Notes: generated from the sequence alone by a model not told the origin. Shown: positions 17,537 through 27,723, counted from the stretch's first letter. The stretch is DNA of 64,000 nucleotides from an uncultured Rhodospirillaceae bacterium (GCA_945952105.1 CAMFGZ010000003.1:62001-126000), one strand, 5' to 3'. Numbers and translations are program-made.

Positions 17537-18334
17537 ATGGCCGCCACGACGAATGCCGGACACGTGAACATCAACTCCGACCTGGGCGAGAGCTTCGGTC
17601 CCTGGGTGATGGGCAACGACACCGAGGTCCTGAAGATCGTGACCTCGGCCAACGTGGCCTGCGGCTTCCATGCTAGCGACCCGGTCGTGATGATGGATAC
17701 GGTGAAGCTCTGCGCGCAGAACGGCGTTTCGATCGGCGCCCATCCGGGCTTCGCCGACCTGCAGGGATTCGGCCGCCGGGTCATCAACCTCACGATCAAG
17801 GAGCTGGAGGCCAACATTGCCTACCAGATCGGCGCCTTGCAGGCGATCGCGGCCCTCCACGGGACCAAAGTCACCCACATGAAGCCGCACGGCATGATGG
17901 CCAACATGTCGGCCGAGAACCCGGAGATGTCCGAGGCGATCGCGCGCGCGACCAAGGCGGTCGATCGCGACCTGATCTTCCTCTGCCAGGCCAATACCGA
18001 GCAGGGCAAGGCGGCCCGCAAGTACGGTCTGCGCGCCGCCGAGGAGGTCTTCGCCGACCGGACCTACACCGACGCCGGCTTCCTGACGCCCCGCAAGGAA
18101 GCCAATTCGATGATCAAGGACCCGGCCAAGGCGGTGGAGCATGTCCGCCGCATGGTCGACGAGCAGGCAATCTACTCGACCTCGGGCAAGCGCATCCCCT
18201 GCCAGGTCGATTCGATCTGCGTCCATGGCGACGGCCCCACGGCCGTGACCGTCTCCAGGGCGGTCCGCGAGGGGCTGGAAGCGGCGGGAATCCGCATCGT
18301 GCCGCTGCCGGAGATGCCCAGCCTCCGCCATTGA
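17537..18334 (+). CDS. pxpA: 5-oxoprolinase subunit A (LamB/YcsF family)
   Basis: A 265-residue LamB/YcsF protein. The conserved INSDLGESFGPWVMGND opens the domain, followed by ANVACGFHASDPVVM, IGAHPGFADLQGFGRR, HMKPHGMMAN and the C-terminal ICVHGDGPTAV with the HGD motif. These residues line the active site of the 5-oxoprolinase hydrolytic subunit. Start ATG 17537 follows GAGGGAG (17524-17530) at 6 bp; the longer TTG-initiated frame is less likely. It is transcribed away from pxpBC, so the complex is encoded on both strands rather than in one operon. Confidence 0.93.
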   Translation: MAATTNAGHVNINSDLGESFGPWVMGNDTEVLKIVTSANVACGFHASDPVVMMDTVKLCAQNGVSIGAHPGFADLQGFGRRVINLTIKELEANIAYQIGALQAIAALHGTKVTHMKPHGMMANMSAENPEMSEAIARATKAVDRDLIFLCQANTEQGKAARKYGLRAAEEVFADRTYTDAGFLTPRKEANSMIKDPAKAVEHVRRMVDEQAIYSTSGKRIPCQVDSICVHGDGPTAVTVSRAVREGLEAAGIRIVPLPEMPSLRH

Positions 18335-18427
18335 GTCCCGGGGCCATGCGTCGCGCTGGCTTGTAGGACGCGCCTCCGCCGCTATAGTCCGGCCGATCCG
18401 ATAGGGTTTTCGCGGCGGGAGTGGCGT

Positions 18428-20725
18428 ATGGCGGTGTTTGGCAAGGCTCAATATATCAAGCGTGTCGAGGATGACCGGCTCCTGACCGGCACGGGTGGCT
18501 TCACCGACAACCTCTCGCGGCCCAACCAGGCCCATGTGGTCCTCGTCCGCTCCCCGCATGCCCATGCGAAAATCCTGAAGATCGACGCTTCGGCCGCCAA
18601 AAAGGCGCCGGGCGTGGTCGCGGTCTTCACCTGGGCCGACATGGAAAAGGAAGGCGCGGGCAATTTCGCCTTCCCGACGATGTTCCCGGCCGCCGACGGC
18701 AGCAAGCCCGAGATGACCCCCCGCCGGTCGCTGGCGCACGAGGTCGTTCGCTATGTTGGCGAGGCGGTCGTGGCCATCGTGGCCGACACGCGCGAGCAGG
18801 CGCAGGACGCGGTCGAACTGGTCGACATCGAGTACGAGCAGCTCCCGTCGGTCACCGAGATCGAGGATGCGCTGAAGCCCGGCGCGCCGCAGGTCTGGCC
18901 GGGCGCCCCCGGCAACATCGCGGGCTACAACAAGTTCGGCGACCATGCCAAGGCCGAGGAGGCCTTCAAGAACGCCGCCCACGTGGTGTCGCTCGACATC
19001 GTTCACCAGCGCCTGATCGTGAACGCCATGGAGCCGCGCGCGGTCATGGCGGAATGGGAGAACGACCGGCTGATCGTCCATATCGGCAGCCAGAACCCCT
19101 CGGTTACGCGCGACACGCTGTGCGACGTCATCCTGAAGATGCCGAAGGACAAGGTGCGCGTGGTCGTGCGCGACATCGGCGGAGGCTTCGGCATGAAGGT
19201 CGGCATCCAGCCGGACGAAGCGGTGGCCGTGTGGGCTGCCAAGGTGCTGAAGCGTCCGGTGCGCTGGCGTGCCGAACGCGGCGAGGAATTCGCCGCCACG
19301 ACCGCAGGCCGCGACCAGTTCCACAAGGCCTCGATGGCCTTCGACAAGGACGGCCGGATCCTGGGACTGCGCATGGAGGCCTTCGCCAATATCGGCGCCT
19401 ATCCGTCGCGCGGCGGCGTGGTCATTCCGCTGTTCGTCGGCCCGAAGGTGACGACCGGTACCTACGACGTCCCGCTGATCGACCTCAAGATCACCTGCGT
19501 CATCACCAACACCGCCACGATCGGCGCCTATCGCGGCGCCGGCCGCCCGGAATGCATCCTCAACCTCGAGCGGCTGATGGACACGGCGGCGCGTCAGATG
19601 GGCATGGATCCGGCCGAGCTGAGGCGGCGCAACTTCGTGAAGCCCTCGCAGATGCCGTACACCACGGCGATGGGTGAGAAGTACGATTCCGGCGACTTCG
19701 ACCTGTTCCTCACCAAGACGCTCGAGGCGGCCGATTGGAACGGCTTCGCCGCACGCAAGGCGGAGGCCGAGAAGCGCGGCAAGCTCTACGGCCGCGGGCT
19801 CGCCTCCTATGTGGAGTGGACCTCGGCCAACGTCATGAACGAGATGGCGCATTACGAGGTCAGGGAAGACGGCAAGGTCGTGATCTGGATGGGCACCCAG
19901 GGCATGGGGCAGGGGCTGCAGACCAGCTTCACCCAGCTTGCGTCCGAACTGCTCGGCATCGACCCGTCGCAGATCGAGATCGCAATGGGCGATTCGGACA
20001 AGGTCGGCGGCGTGGGCTCGATGGGCTCGCGCTCGGCCTATATCGGCGGCTCGGCCGTGCTGAGCGGCAGCGAGAAGCTGGTCGACAAGGGCAAGGAACT
20101 GGCGGCCGACGCGCTGGAAGCGGCGACCGCCGACATCGTCTATTCGGCCGGCCGCTTCACCATCACCGGCACCGACCGCGGCATCGGCCTCGGCGAACTG
20201 GCGGCGAAGCAGCCCGACAAGCGCATCTTCATCGAGAACGTGAACACGGTCGACGGCATCGCCTGGCCCAATGGCGCCCATGTCGGCGAGGTCGAGATCG
20301 ATCCCGAAACCGGCATGGTCGAGCTCAAGCGCTATACGACGGTCGACGATGTCGGCAAGCCCCTGCACCGGCCCATCGTGTTCGGCCAGATCCATGGCGG
20401 CTGCGCCCAGGGCATCGGCCAGGCGCTGCTGGAAGAGAATGTCTACGACCGGGAGAGCGGTCAGCTCATGACCGGCTCGTTCATGGATTACGCCATGCCG
20501 CGCGCCGGGACCTTCCCGACCTTCAACAACCAGCTCGACGACACGGTGCCGGCCAAGAGCAACCCGATCGGCGCCAAGGGCGTCGGCGAGTCCGGCACGG
20601 TCGGCTCGACGCCCACGGTGATGAACGCGATCATGGACGCGCTGTGGCCGCTGGGCGTGCGCAACATCCAGATGCCGGCCACGCCGCAGCGCGTCTGGCA
20701 GGCGATCCAGTCCACGCGGAAGTAG
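18428..20725 (+). CDS. Xanthine dehydrogenase/CO dehydrogenase-family molybdopterin-binding subunit (form-II CoxL-like)
   Basis: A 765-residue molybdenum hydroxylase large subunit. The N-terminal Ald_Xan_dh_C-type part contains IKRVEDDRLLTGTGGFTDNL. The active-site loop is AYRGAGRPE at residues 367-375, the form-II signature and not the AYRCSFR loop of true aerobic CO dehydrogenase. MGTQGMGQGLQT is the cofactor loop and KGVGESGTVGS holds the catalytic Glu. It likely hydroxylates an aldehyde, purine or aromatic substrate. No medium (FAD) or small (2Fe-2S) subunit gene lies beside it, which is unusual because these enzymes are normally L-M-S complexes. The next gene starts 10 bp downstream, suggesting co-transcription. 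Confidence 0.9.
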   Translation: MAVFGKAQYIKRVEDDRLLTGTGGFTDNLSRPNQAHVVLVRSPHAHAKILKIDASAAKKAPGVVAVFTWADMEKEGAGNFAFPTMFPAADGSKPEMTPRRSLAHEVVRYVGEAVVAIVADTREQAQDAVELVDIEYEQLPSVTEIEDALKPGAPQVWPGAPGNIAGYNKFGDHAKAEEAFKNAAHVVSLDIVHQRLIVNAMEPRAVMAEWENDRLIVHIGSQNPSVTRDTLCDVILKMPKDKVRVVVRDIGGGFGMKVGIQPDEAVAVWAAKVLKRPVRWRAERGEEFAATTAGRDQFHKASMAFDKDGRILGLRMEAFANIGAYPSRGGVVIPLFVGPKVTTGTYDVPLIDLKITCVITNTATIGAYRGAGRPECILNLERLMDTAARQMGMDPAELRRRNFVKPSQMPYTTAMGEKYDSGDFDLFLTKTLEAADWNGFAARKAEAEKRGKLYGRGLASYVEWTSANVMNEMAHYEVREDGKVVIWMGTQGMGQGLQTSFTQLASELLGIDPSQIEIAMGDSDKVGGVGSMGSRSAYIGGSAVLSGSEKLVDKGKELAADALEAATADIVYSAGRFTITGTDRGIGLGELAAKQPDKRIFIENVNTVDGIAWPNGAHVGEVEIDPETGMVELKRYTTVDDVGKPLHRPIVFGQIHGGCAQGIGQALLEENVYDRESGQLMTGSFMDYAMPRAGTFPTFNNQLDDTVPAKSNPIGAKGVGESGTVGSTPTVMNAIMDALWPLGVRNIQMPATPQRVWQAIQSTRK

Positions 20726-20735
20726 TGGAGAGGAG

Positions 20736-21977
20736 ATGAAACAGCGCATCTTCGGCTGGATTTCCGTCCTTTTCGGCATCGTCCTTTCGCTCGCCGCGCT
20801 CGAAGTCACGGCGATCGTCTGGCTTTACCTGGAAGACGGCCGCTATACCTCGGCCGAGGAGCTGTTCGAGCGCACGCAGAACACCTACGTGCGCGATGCG
20901 ACCAAGGGGACGGCGTGCCGCTATGTCGACACGCTCTTCCCACATCCCTACGTGGCGTTCGTCCATCACGCTAACCCGCCCTGTGGCATCCCCTGGGTCA
21001 ACAATGTCGGCCTGTTCGGTCCCGACTACCCGGTCCTGAAGCCGAAGGACTATTACGTCGTGATGCTGACCGGCGGCTCGGTCGCGTCGCAGCTCGGCCA
21101 GAACGCGGCGCCGCCGGCGCCGCGCTATCTGGAGGAAGAACTCAACAAGAATTACATCAGCCCCAACGGCAAGCCCTTCATGGTGCTGAACGGCGGCGAT
21201 GGCGCGTGGAAGGAGCCCCAACCCTTCATCCTGTTCTCGCTCTACGCCTCCTCGGTCGATGCCGTGGCGGTCCTGGGCGGTTTCAACGAGCATTATTTCT
21301 TCTGGCCGGGCGCCGAGGAACGGCTGGAGCGGCCACTCAGCAACTTCCTCGACGTCAACCCCTTCGTGGCCGACGAGAATTTTGGCGATGCGGCGATCGG
21401 CTGGGTCATGGGACGGATCGCCGGCACCCTGGCGCTCAACCCGATCCTCGGCCATTCGCACGCCGCCTACATGGTGGTGCGCGGCATCGAGCAGGCCGCC
21501 AAGGGCAAGGACATCTTCAAGTCGGCCAAGAAGACGACCCTGAACAGCATGTTCCACATGCCCGAGAGCATCCGGTCGAACCACAAGCTGGCCTTCGATA
21601 CCCAGCTCGGCCTCTACCAGAAGTACATCAAGGCCACGGTGGCGGTCGCCAGGGACAACGACGTCAAGGCTGCCTACTTCATCCAGCCTGCCCCGGCGAT
21701 CGGCAAGGAGCTGACCGAGGAGGAAAAGCGGGTCGTCGGCGACCTTTCCTACAAGAACATGTACGCCAACATCGTTGCGGGTCTCATGACCCTGCGCGAC
21801 GGCGGTACGCCGATCTACGACCTTACCCAGATCTTCGCCGGGGAAAAGGGCACGATCTACGCCGACCACATCCACTACGCCCGGGATGCGGTGAACGAGA
21901 GCCCCGGCAACCGCATCATTGCCGCCCGGATGGGGGAGATCCTGGCGCAAAACTGGGGGTTCCAGCGCAAGCCCTGA
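20736..21977 (+). CDS. Membrane-anchored SGNH-like protein
   Basis: A 413-residue protein with one N-terminal hydrophobic segment (residues about 8-31), so the rest probably lies in the periplasm. SGNH-like blocks can be seen: VMLTGGSVAS (block I, GGS in place of GDS), VLNGGDGAWKEP, VAVLGGFNEHYF (block III GxNE) and YADHIHYARDA near the C-terminus with the D-x-x-H pair. This pattern occurs in hydrolases and in acyltransferase-like proteins of glycan modification. It starts 10 bp after the molybdenum hydroxylase gene. A second, differently built SGNH protein is at 50770-52056. Substrate unknown. Confidence 0.72.
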   Translation: MKQRIFGWISVLFGIVLSLAALEVTAIVWLYLEDGRYTSAEELFERTQNTYVRDATKGTACRYVDTLFPHPYVAFVHHANPPCGIPWVNNVGLFGPDYPVLKPKDYYVVMLTGGSVASQLGQNAAPPAPRYLEEELNKNYISPNGKPFMVLNGGDGAWKEPQPFILFSLYASSVDAVAVLGGFNEHYFFWPGAEERLERPLSNFLDVNPFVADENFGDAAIGWVMGRIAGTLALNPILGHSHAAYMVVRGIEQAAKGKDIFKSAKKTTLNSMFHMPESIRSNHKLAFDTQLGLYQKYIKATVAVARDNDVKAAYFIQPAPAIGKELTEEEKRVVGDLSYKNMYANIVAGLMTLRDGGTPIYDLTQIFAGEKGTIYADHIHYARDAVNESPGNRIIAARMGEILAQNWGFQRKP

Positions 21978-22101
21978 AGGCGGCGCGACGGACCCCGGCT
22001 GCAGGCCGGGTCGGGCCACCCTCAAATTTCGGTTATCCTCGAATTACCAGTTGATTAAGGCACGCTGACACGTTTCACTGGTCGAGACGCCAAAGAAAAA
22101 C

Positions 22102-22117
22102 GAGGCATCGCTGCCTC
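22102..22117. other. Leader hairpin upstream of the formate dehydrogenase operon
   Basis: GAGGCA (22102-22107), loop TCGC, TGCCTC (22112-22117), 28 bp before the fdoG start. The + strand flank upstream is A-rich (CAAAGAAAAAC); read on the minus strand this becomes stem plus GTTTTTCTTT, the form of a Rho-independent terminator facing away from fdoG. It could stop antisense transcription leaving the operon or act as a leader structure. The rest of the 21978-22145 gap shows only one GC-rich inverted repeat near 21993-22014. Confidence 0.4.
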
Positions 22118-22145
22118 ATAAGCGTCGATTGGGATGGAGCGAATC

Positions 22146-25100
22146 ATGGCGGTCACACGTCGGCAATTCATGAAGGTGAGTGCTGCAGGCCTCGCTGCGT
22201 CTTCCGTTGGCGCACTGGGCTTCATCGGTGCGAGCGAGGGACTGGCCGCGGGCGTAAGGCCCTACCGCCTCGAGAAGGCGACCGAGACGCGCAACACCTG
22301 CCCCTACTGCGCGGTGGGCTGTGGCGTCCTCGTCTACTCGTCGTCGGACGGCGCCAAGGATTCCAAGGCGCGGGCCGTCCATATCGAGGGCGACTCGGAC
22401 AATCCCATCAACCGCGGCACGCTCTGCGCGCGCGGCGCGGCGTCGCTGGGCTTCGCCAACAGCGTCAATCGCCTCCAGTATCCGATGCACCGCAAGCCCG
22501 GCTCCGACAAGTTCGAGCGCGTGAGCTGGGACTTCGCGATGGAGCGCATCGCAAAGCTCGCCAAGGAAGACCGCGACAAGAACTTCATCGCGAAGAATCG
22601 CGATGGCGTCACGGTCAACCGCTGGGTGAGCACCGGCTTCCTCGCCGGCTCCGCCTGCAGCAACGAGGCGGGATACCTCACCTACAAGGCCGTCCGGTCC
22701 ACCGGCATATTGGCCTTGGAGAACCAAGCACGAATATGACACGGACCGACGGTGGCCAGTCTTGGCCCCACATTCGGACGTGGCGCGATGACGAACTCGT
22801 GGAACGACATCAAGAATGCTGACGTCGTTCTGATCATGGGCGGCAACGCCGCCGAAGCCCATCCCTGCGGCTTCAAGTGGGTTGTCGAGGCAAAGGCCAA
22901 CAACGGCGCCAAGCTGATCGTGGTCGATCCGCGCTTCACGCGCTCGGCCGCGGTGTCGGACCTCTACGCCCCGATCCGGCCGGGCACCGACATCGCGTTC
23001 CTGTCGGGCGTGATGCGTTACCTGCTGGGCAACGGCAAGATCCACCAGCAGTACGTCAACGCCTACACCAACGCGTCCTACATCGTGAAGGAAGGCTTCA
23101 AGTTCGAGGACGGGCTGTTCACCGGCTATGACGAGGCCCGGAAGAGCTACGTCGATCGCTCGACGTGGGAGTACGAGTTCGACGAGCAGGGGATGGCCAA
23201 GGTCGACGAGACCCTGCAGAACCCGCGCTGTGCGATCAACCTGCTGAAGGGCCATGTCGAGCGCTACACGCCCGAGATGGTCGAGCGCATCTGCGGCACG
23301 CCCAAGGATAAGTTCCTGAAGGTCTGCGAGCTGATCGCCTCGACCGCCAACGGCGAGCGTTCGATGACCTCGCTCTATGCGCTGGGCTGGACGCAGCACA
23401 CGACCGGTGCCCAGAACATCCGCAGCATGGCGATGATCCAGCTCCTGCTGGGCAATATGGGCATCCCGGGTGGCGGCGTGAACGCGCTGCGCGGCCATTC
23501 CAACGTCCAGGGCATCACCGACTTCGGATTGCTGACGACCTCGACGCCGGGTTACCTGGTCCTGCCGACGGAGCGGGAGACGACCTACGCCGACTACATG
23601 AAGTCGCGCGCCTTCAAGCCGATCCGTCCCGGCCAGACCAGCTTCTGGCAGAACTACGGGAAGTTCTTCGTCAGCCAGCAGAAGAGCCTGTTCGGCAAGG
23701 CCGCGACCAAGGAGAACGACTGGGCCTACGACTACCTGCCCAAGTTCGACACCTCCTACGACGTCCTCAAGATGGTCGATATGATGGCGGGTGGGCAGAT
23801 GAACGGCCTGTTCTGCCAGGGCCTGAACGTCATGATGGCCGTGCCGAACAAGGCGAAGGTCCATGCGGGCCTCACGAAGCTCAAGTGGCTGGTCGTCATG
23901 GATCCGCTGCAGACCGAGACGGCGCGGTTCTGGGAAAACCATGGCGAGTTCAACAACGCCGACCCCAAGGCGATCCAGACCGAGGTCTTCCAACTGCCGA
24001 CCACGGCCTATGCCGAGGACGAGGGTACGTTCACCAACTCGAGCCGGGTGATCCAGTGGCATTGGAAGTCGGTTGAAGGGCCGGGTGAATCGCGCAGCGA
24101 CATCGAGATCATCGCCGATTTCCACAACCGCCTGCGTGCGCTCTACTCGAAGGAAGGCGGTGCCTTCCCCGATCCGATCCTCAATACGGCCTGGGACTAT
24201 GCCAAGCCCGCGCATCCGGAAACCGTCGAACTCCTGAAGGAGATCAACGGCTACGCGCTGGAGGATCTGCCCGATCCGGCCGATCCGACCAAGGTGATGC
24301 TGAAGGCGGGCCAGTTGCTGCCGGGCTTCGCGGTGATGCGCGACGACGGCAAGACATCCGGTGGCTGCTGGATCTATACCGGCGTCTATACCGAGGCGGG
24401 CAACATGTCGATGCGCCGCGACGCCAGCGATCCGACCGGGCTCGGCATCCATCCGAACTGGGGCTTCGCGTGGCCGGCCAACCGCCGCATCCTCTACAAC
24501 CGCGCTTCGGCGGATCCCGCCGGCAACGCGTGGAGCGAGCGCAAGAAGTACATCACCTGGAACGGCTCGCGCTGGGTCGGCGGCGACGTTCCCGATTACG
24601 CACCCACGGTGGCACCGGACAAGTCGGTGGGTCCGTTCATCATGAACCAGGAAGGCACGGCACGCCTCTTCTCGCGCACGGCCATGACGGACGGGCCGTT
24701 CCCGGAGCACTACGAGCCGATGGACGCCTACATGGCCAATCCGCTGCACCCCAAGGTCAACACCAATCCGGTTGTCCGGGTGTTCGCGGCCGACGCCAAA
24801 TCCTTCGGCACGCCGGACAAATTCCCGATCGTGGCGACGTCCTATCGTCTCGCCGAGCACTTCCATTACTGGACAAAGAACGTCCACGACAATTCGGTGG
24901 TCCAGCCGGAGATGTTCGTCGAGATGGGCGAGCGCCTGGCCAGGGCCAAGGGCATCAAGAACGGCGATTGGGTCGAGGTCTCTAGCCAGCGAGGCATGAT
25001 CAAGGCGAAGGCGTCCGTATCGAAGCGCTTCCGGCCCATGATGGTCGACGGCAAGCCATGCGACGTGATCGGGTTGCCGATCCACTACGGCTTCGTCGGT

Positions 25101-25238
25101 CTCGCCCGGAAATCCTATCCGCTCAACACGCTGACGCCGCCGGTCGGCGACGCCAGTACCAATACGCCTGAATACAAGGCGTTCCTGGTGGACGTTAAGA
25201 AAACCACTCCGCCGGCGTCGCAGCCGGCCGTGGCCTGA
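22146..25238 (+). CDS. fdoG: Formate dehydrogenase alpha subunit, selenocysteine-containing (FdnG/FdoG type)
   Basis: A 1030-residue Mo/W-bisMGD formate dehydrogenase catalytic subunit whose in-frame UGA at 22737-22739 encodes selenocysteine (Sec198), as in E. coli FdnG (Sec196). The context NQARI-Sec-HGPTVASLGPTFGRG matches the family active site. The N-terminus is a Tat signal (TRRQFMK), so the folded enzyme works in the periplasm. The 4Fe-4S ligands are C52, C55, C59 and C94. It oxidises formate to CO2 and passes electrons to the beta subunit. ATG 22146 has GGAG at 22136-22139; ATG 22134 is an alternative. A gene finder ignoring recoding would split it into 22134-22739 and 22752-25238. The frame is otherwise intact. 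Confidence 0.96.
22737..22780 (+). promoter_or_regulatory. UGA(Sec) codon and bacterial SECIS hairpin in fdoG
   Basis: Just after the UGA lies an apical hairpin: GG (22751-22752), bulged U (22753), GGCC (22754-22757), loop AGUCUU (22758-22763), GGCC (22764-22767), CC (22768-22769). A lower stem CCGA (22746-22749) pairs with UCGG (22774-22777). A bulged U plus G-U in the apical loop, 11 nt after the UGA, is the arrangement SelB recognises in E. coli fdnG and fdhF mRNA. The pairing is read from sequence; binding is inference. Confidence 0.85.
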
Positions 25239-25253
25239 TCGGGGGAGGGAACG

Positions 25254-26159
25254 ATGTCAGCTCTGCAAGCCCTCGATCTTCGCCGCCGCTCCGCTTCGAG
25301 CGTTCCGCCACCCGCCGCGGGCAAGCCGGCCGCGGTTCCCGTCGCCAAGCTGATCGACGTCAGCAAGTGCATCGGTTGCAAGGCCTGCCAGACGGCGTGT
25401 CTCGAGTGGAACCAGCTCGACCAGCCGATCGGCTACACCGACGGCACCTACAACAACCCGACCGATCTCACGACCGCCTCGTGGACCGTGATGCGCTACA
25501 CGGAATACGAGCACGGCGACGACCTGGAGTGGCTGATCCGCAAGGACGGCTGCATGCACTGCGACGATCCGGGTTGCCTCAAAGCGTGCCCGGCGCCGGG
25601 TGCGATCGTGCAGTACACCAACGGCATCGTCGACTTCATCTCGGACAACTGCATCGGCTGCGGCTACTGCGTGAAGGGCTGTCCCTTCAATATCCCGCGC
25701 ATCTCGCAGGCCACCAGCAAGGCCTACAAGTGCACGCTCTGTTCCGACCGCGTCGTGGTCGGGCAGGCGCCGGCCTGCGCCAAGGCCTGTCCGACGCAGG
25801 CGATCTACTTCGGCACCAAGGAAGACATGATCGCCCATGCCGGCAAGCGCATCACCGACCTGAAGTCGCGCGGCTACCAGAATGCCGGCCTCTACAATCC
25901 GCCGGGCGTGAACGGCACTCACGTCATGTACGTGCTCCAGCATGCCGACAAGCCGTCTCTCTATGCCGGGCTGCCGGACAATCCGCACATCAGTCCGCTC
26001 GTGGGCATCTGGAAGGGCGTGATGAAGCCCCTGTCGCTGGCGGCCATCGCCTTTGCCGGCGCCTTCGGCCTCATGCACTACGTCACCAAGGGACCCAACA
26101 GGGTCACCGAGCATGACGAGGAGAAAGCCGCCGAAGTGGCCGAGGGTGAGAAGGTATGA
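25254..26159 (+). CDS. fdoH: Formate dehydrogenase beta (iron-sulfur) subunit
   Basis: A 301-residue electron-transfer subunit with four Cys clusters for four 4Fe-4S centres: [11 protein letters not shown] (C39, C42, C45, C49), [26 protein letters not shown] and [21 protein letters not shown]. One C-terminal membrane helix ([18 protein letters not shown]) anchors it with the catalytic domain on the periplasmic side, as in FdnH/FdoH. It takes electrons from the alpha subunit to the cytochrome b gamma subunit. The start lies 15 bp after the fdoG stop, and its stop overlaps the next gene in ATGA. Confidence 0.95.
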   Translation: MSALQALDLRRRSASSVPPPAAGKPAAVPVAKLIDVSKCIGCKACQTACLEWNQLDQPIGYTDGTYNNPTDLTTASWTVMRYTEYEHGDDLEWLIRKDGCMHCDDPGCLKACPAPGAIVQYTNGIVDFISDNCIGCGYCVKGCPFNIPRISQATSKAYKCTLCSDRVVVGQAPACAKACPTQAIYFGTKEDMIAHAGKRITDLKSRGYQNAGLYNPPGVNGTHVMYVLQHADKPSLYAGLPDNPHISPLVGIWKGVMKPLSLAAIAFAGAFGLMHYVTKGPNRVTEHDEEKAAEVAEGEKV

Positions 26160-26785
26160 CCGAGCACACCAAGCCGGTAAGCCGCTACACGACGGCCGCC
26201 CGCATCAACCATTGGATCACGGCGGTATCGTTGATCCTTCTGGCCTTGAGCGGCCTGGCGCTGTTCCATCCTTCGCTCTACTTCCTCACCTACCTGTTCG
26301 GCGGCGGGCAGATGACGCGCATCATCCATCCCTGGATCGGCGTCGTTTTGGGCATCAGCTTCCTCGGACTGTTCCTCAGGTTCTTCACACTCAACTTCTG
26401 GAACCGTGACGACACGGTCTGGATGAAGAACCTGGGATCGGTGATCAACAACAAGGAGGAGGGGCTGCCCGAGCTCGGCAAGTACAATGCCGGCCAGAAG
26501 CTCGTCTTCTGGGGCCAGTCGGTCCTGATCCTGCTGTTGCTCGGCAGCGGTTTCGTGCTGTGGGACACCTATTTCGCATCCTACACCACGATCGACCAGA
26601 AGCGCCTGTCGGCAGTGGTGCATGCGCTGTGCGCCATCGGCGCCATCCTGATCTGGATCGTGCACGTCTATGCAGCCATCTGGGTCAAGGGTACGATGAG
26701 CGCCATGACGCGCGGTTCAGTCAGCGGCGGCTGGGCATGGAAGCACCATCGCAAGTGGTTCCGTCAGGAAGTCGGGAAGTCCTGA
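26156..26785 (+). CDS. fdoI: Formate dehydrogenase gamma subunit, cytochrome b556
   Basis: A 209-residue cytochrome b with four membrane helices. Candidate heme ligands are His in [13 protein letters not shown] (helix 1), [11 protein letters not shown] (helix 2) and the two His in [21 protein letters not shown] (helix 4). It receives electrons from the beta subunit and reduces quinone in the inner membrane. The ATGA overlap with fdoH and the predicted overlap with fdhE at its 3' end show one operon. Length is normal for FdnI/FdoI. Confidence 0.94.
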   Translation: MTEHTKPVSRYTTAARINHWITAVSLILLALSGLALFHPSLYFLTYLFGGGQMTRIIHPWIGVVLGISFLGLFLRFFTLNFWNRDDTVWMKNLGSVINNKEEGLPELGKYNAGQKLVFWGQSVLILLLLGSGFVLWDTYFASYTTIDQKRLSAVVHALCAIGAILIWIVHVYAAIWVKGTMSAMTRGSVSGGWAWKHHRKWFRQEVGKS

Positions 26786-27723
26786 GTTCCGGTCCCGACA
26801 ATCCGTCCGCTAACTTTGGCGAAAACATCCTCGGCTCGGCGGCCGAGGGTGCCCGCGTGCGCCTGCCCGACCTCTCGACGCTCTTCCAGACCCGCGCCGC
26901 GCGACTGACGGCGCTGGCGCCGGGCCACGATCTCGAAGGCTTTCTGCGGCTGATCGCGGCGCTGGTGATGGCGCAGCACGAGGCCTTGTCGAACCTGCCG
27001 CCCGGCTCGCTCCCGGGAGCTTCCGAGATTGCCAAGGCGAAGCTGGTGAAGCGCGCGCCCCTCGATCCCGCGATCTGGTCGCGAGATGAGAGCTGGCGCG
27101 TGGCGCTGTCGCGCATCCTCGAAACGATCGACCGCGAGGTCCTGCCCGAGTCCGCGCGTACGGCGCGCAACGCTCTCCTCGCGGCAAGTACGGCCGATCT
27201 GGAAGCGCTGGCCGACCGCTTCCTCGGCGGCGATGTCACGGGCGCCGACGCGGCGCAGGCGGTGTTCGTGGCGGCGGCGCTGCAGGTCGCCTGGACGCGC
27301 ATGGCGGCGCTGCTCGATGCTTCCGATCTGGCGGCCGAGACCGAGAGCGGCGACTGCCCCGCCTGCGGATCGCCACCCGTGTCGGGGCTTATTTCGCCGG
27401 GTGGCACCAAGTTCGGCCACCGCCATCTCCATTGTTCCCTCTGCGCGACGTCGTGGCGCTACGTGCGCGTGCGCTGCGTGCATTGTGGCAGCACCGACGG
27501 GATTTCGTTCCGCAATCTCGCGGGAACGGGCTACGTACGCGCCGAATGCTGCGAGGTCTGCCAGGGCTACTCGAAGGTCTTCTACGTCGAGAAGGCCCGC
27601 GCCATCGAACCGCTGGCCGACGATCTGACATCGCTCGGGCTCGACGTGCTGGTGGGCGAAGAGGGCTTCGCGCGCGTGCCCAATCCTTTCGTGCTGGGCA
27701 TCATGCAGCACCCGGAAGACTGA
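26755..27723 (+). CDS. fdhE: Formate dehydrogenase accessory protein FdhE
   Basis: About 322 residues. The N-terminal helical part (RLPDLSTLFQTRAARLTAL, LRLIAALVMAQHEAL) and four C-terminal CxxC pairs (CPACGSPP, CSLCATSW, CVHCGSTD, CEVC) match FdhE, an iron-binding rubredoxin-like protein needed for maturation of respiratory formate dehydrogenases. The start is uncertain: GTG 26755 overlaps the end of fdoI and gives about the E. coli length; ATG 26737 and GTG 26857 are also in frame. The C-terminus ends with FVLGIMQHPED. Cytosolic, likely coupled to fdoI. Confidence 0.9.
   Translation: MVPSGSREVLSSGPDNPSANFGENILGSAAEGARVRLPDLSTLFQTRAARLTALAPGHDLEGFLRLIAALVMAQHEALSNLPPGSLPGASEIAKAKLVKRAPLDPAIWSRDESWRVALSRILETIDREVLPESARTARNALLAASTADLEALADRFLGGDVTGADAAQAVFVAAALQVAWTRMAALLDASDLAAETESGDCPACGSPPVSGLISPGGTKFGHRHLHCSLCATSWRYVRVRCVHCGSTDGISFRNLAGTGYVRAECCEVCQGYSKVFYVEKARAIEPLADDLTSLGLDVLVGEEGFARVPNPFVLGIMQHPED

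Noticed and set aside
17504..20809. Very long antisense open frame (about 1100 codons) opposite pxpA and the CoxL-like gene
   Set aside because: It mirrors two well-supported genes; long antisense frames are common when third-position GC is very high. No domain or start signal supports it.
22737..22739. Premature stop making fdoG a pseudogene
   Set aside because: The context, the SECIS-like hairpin and the adjacent selA, selB and selC show recoding as selenocysteine.
22116..25085. 989-codon antisense frame opposite fdoG
   Set aside because: Shadow of a highly GC-biased gene, His/Asp/Arg-rich composition typical of antisense translation.
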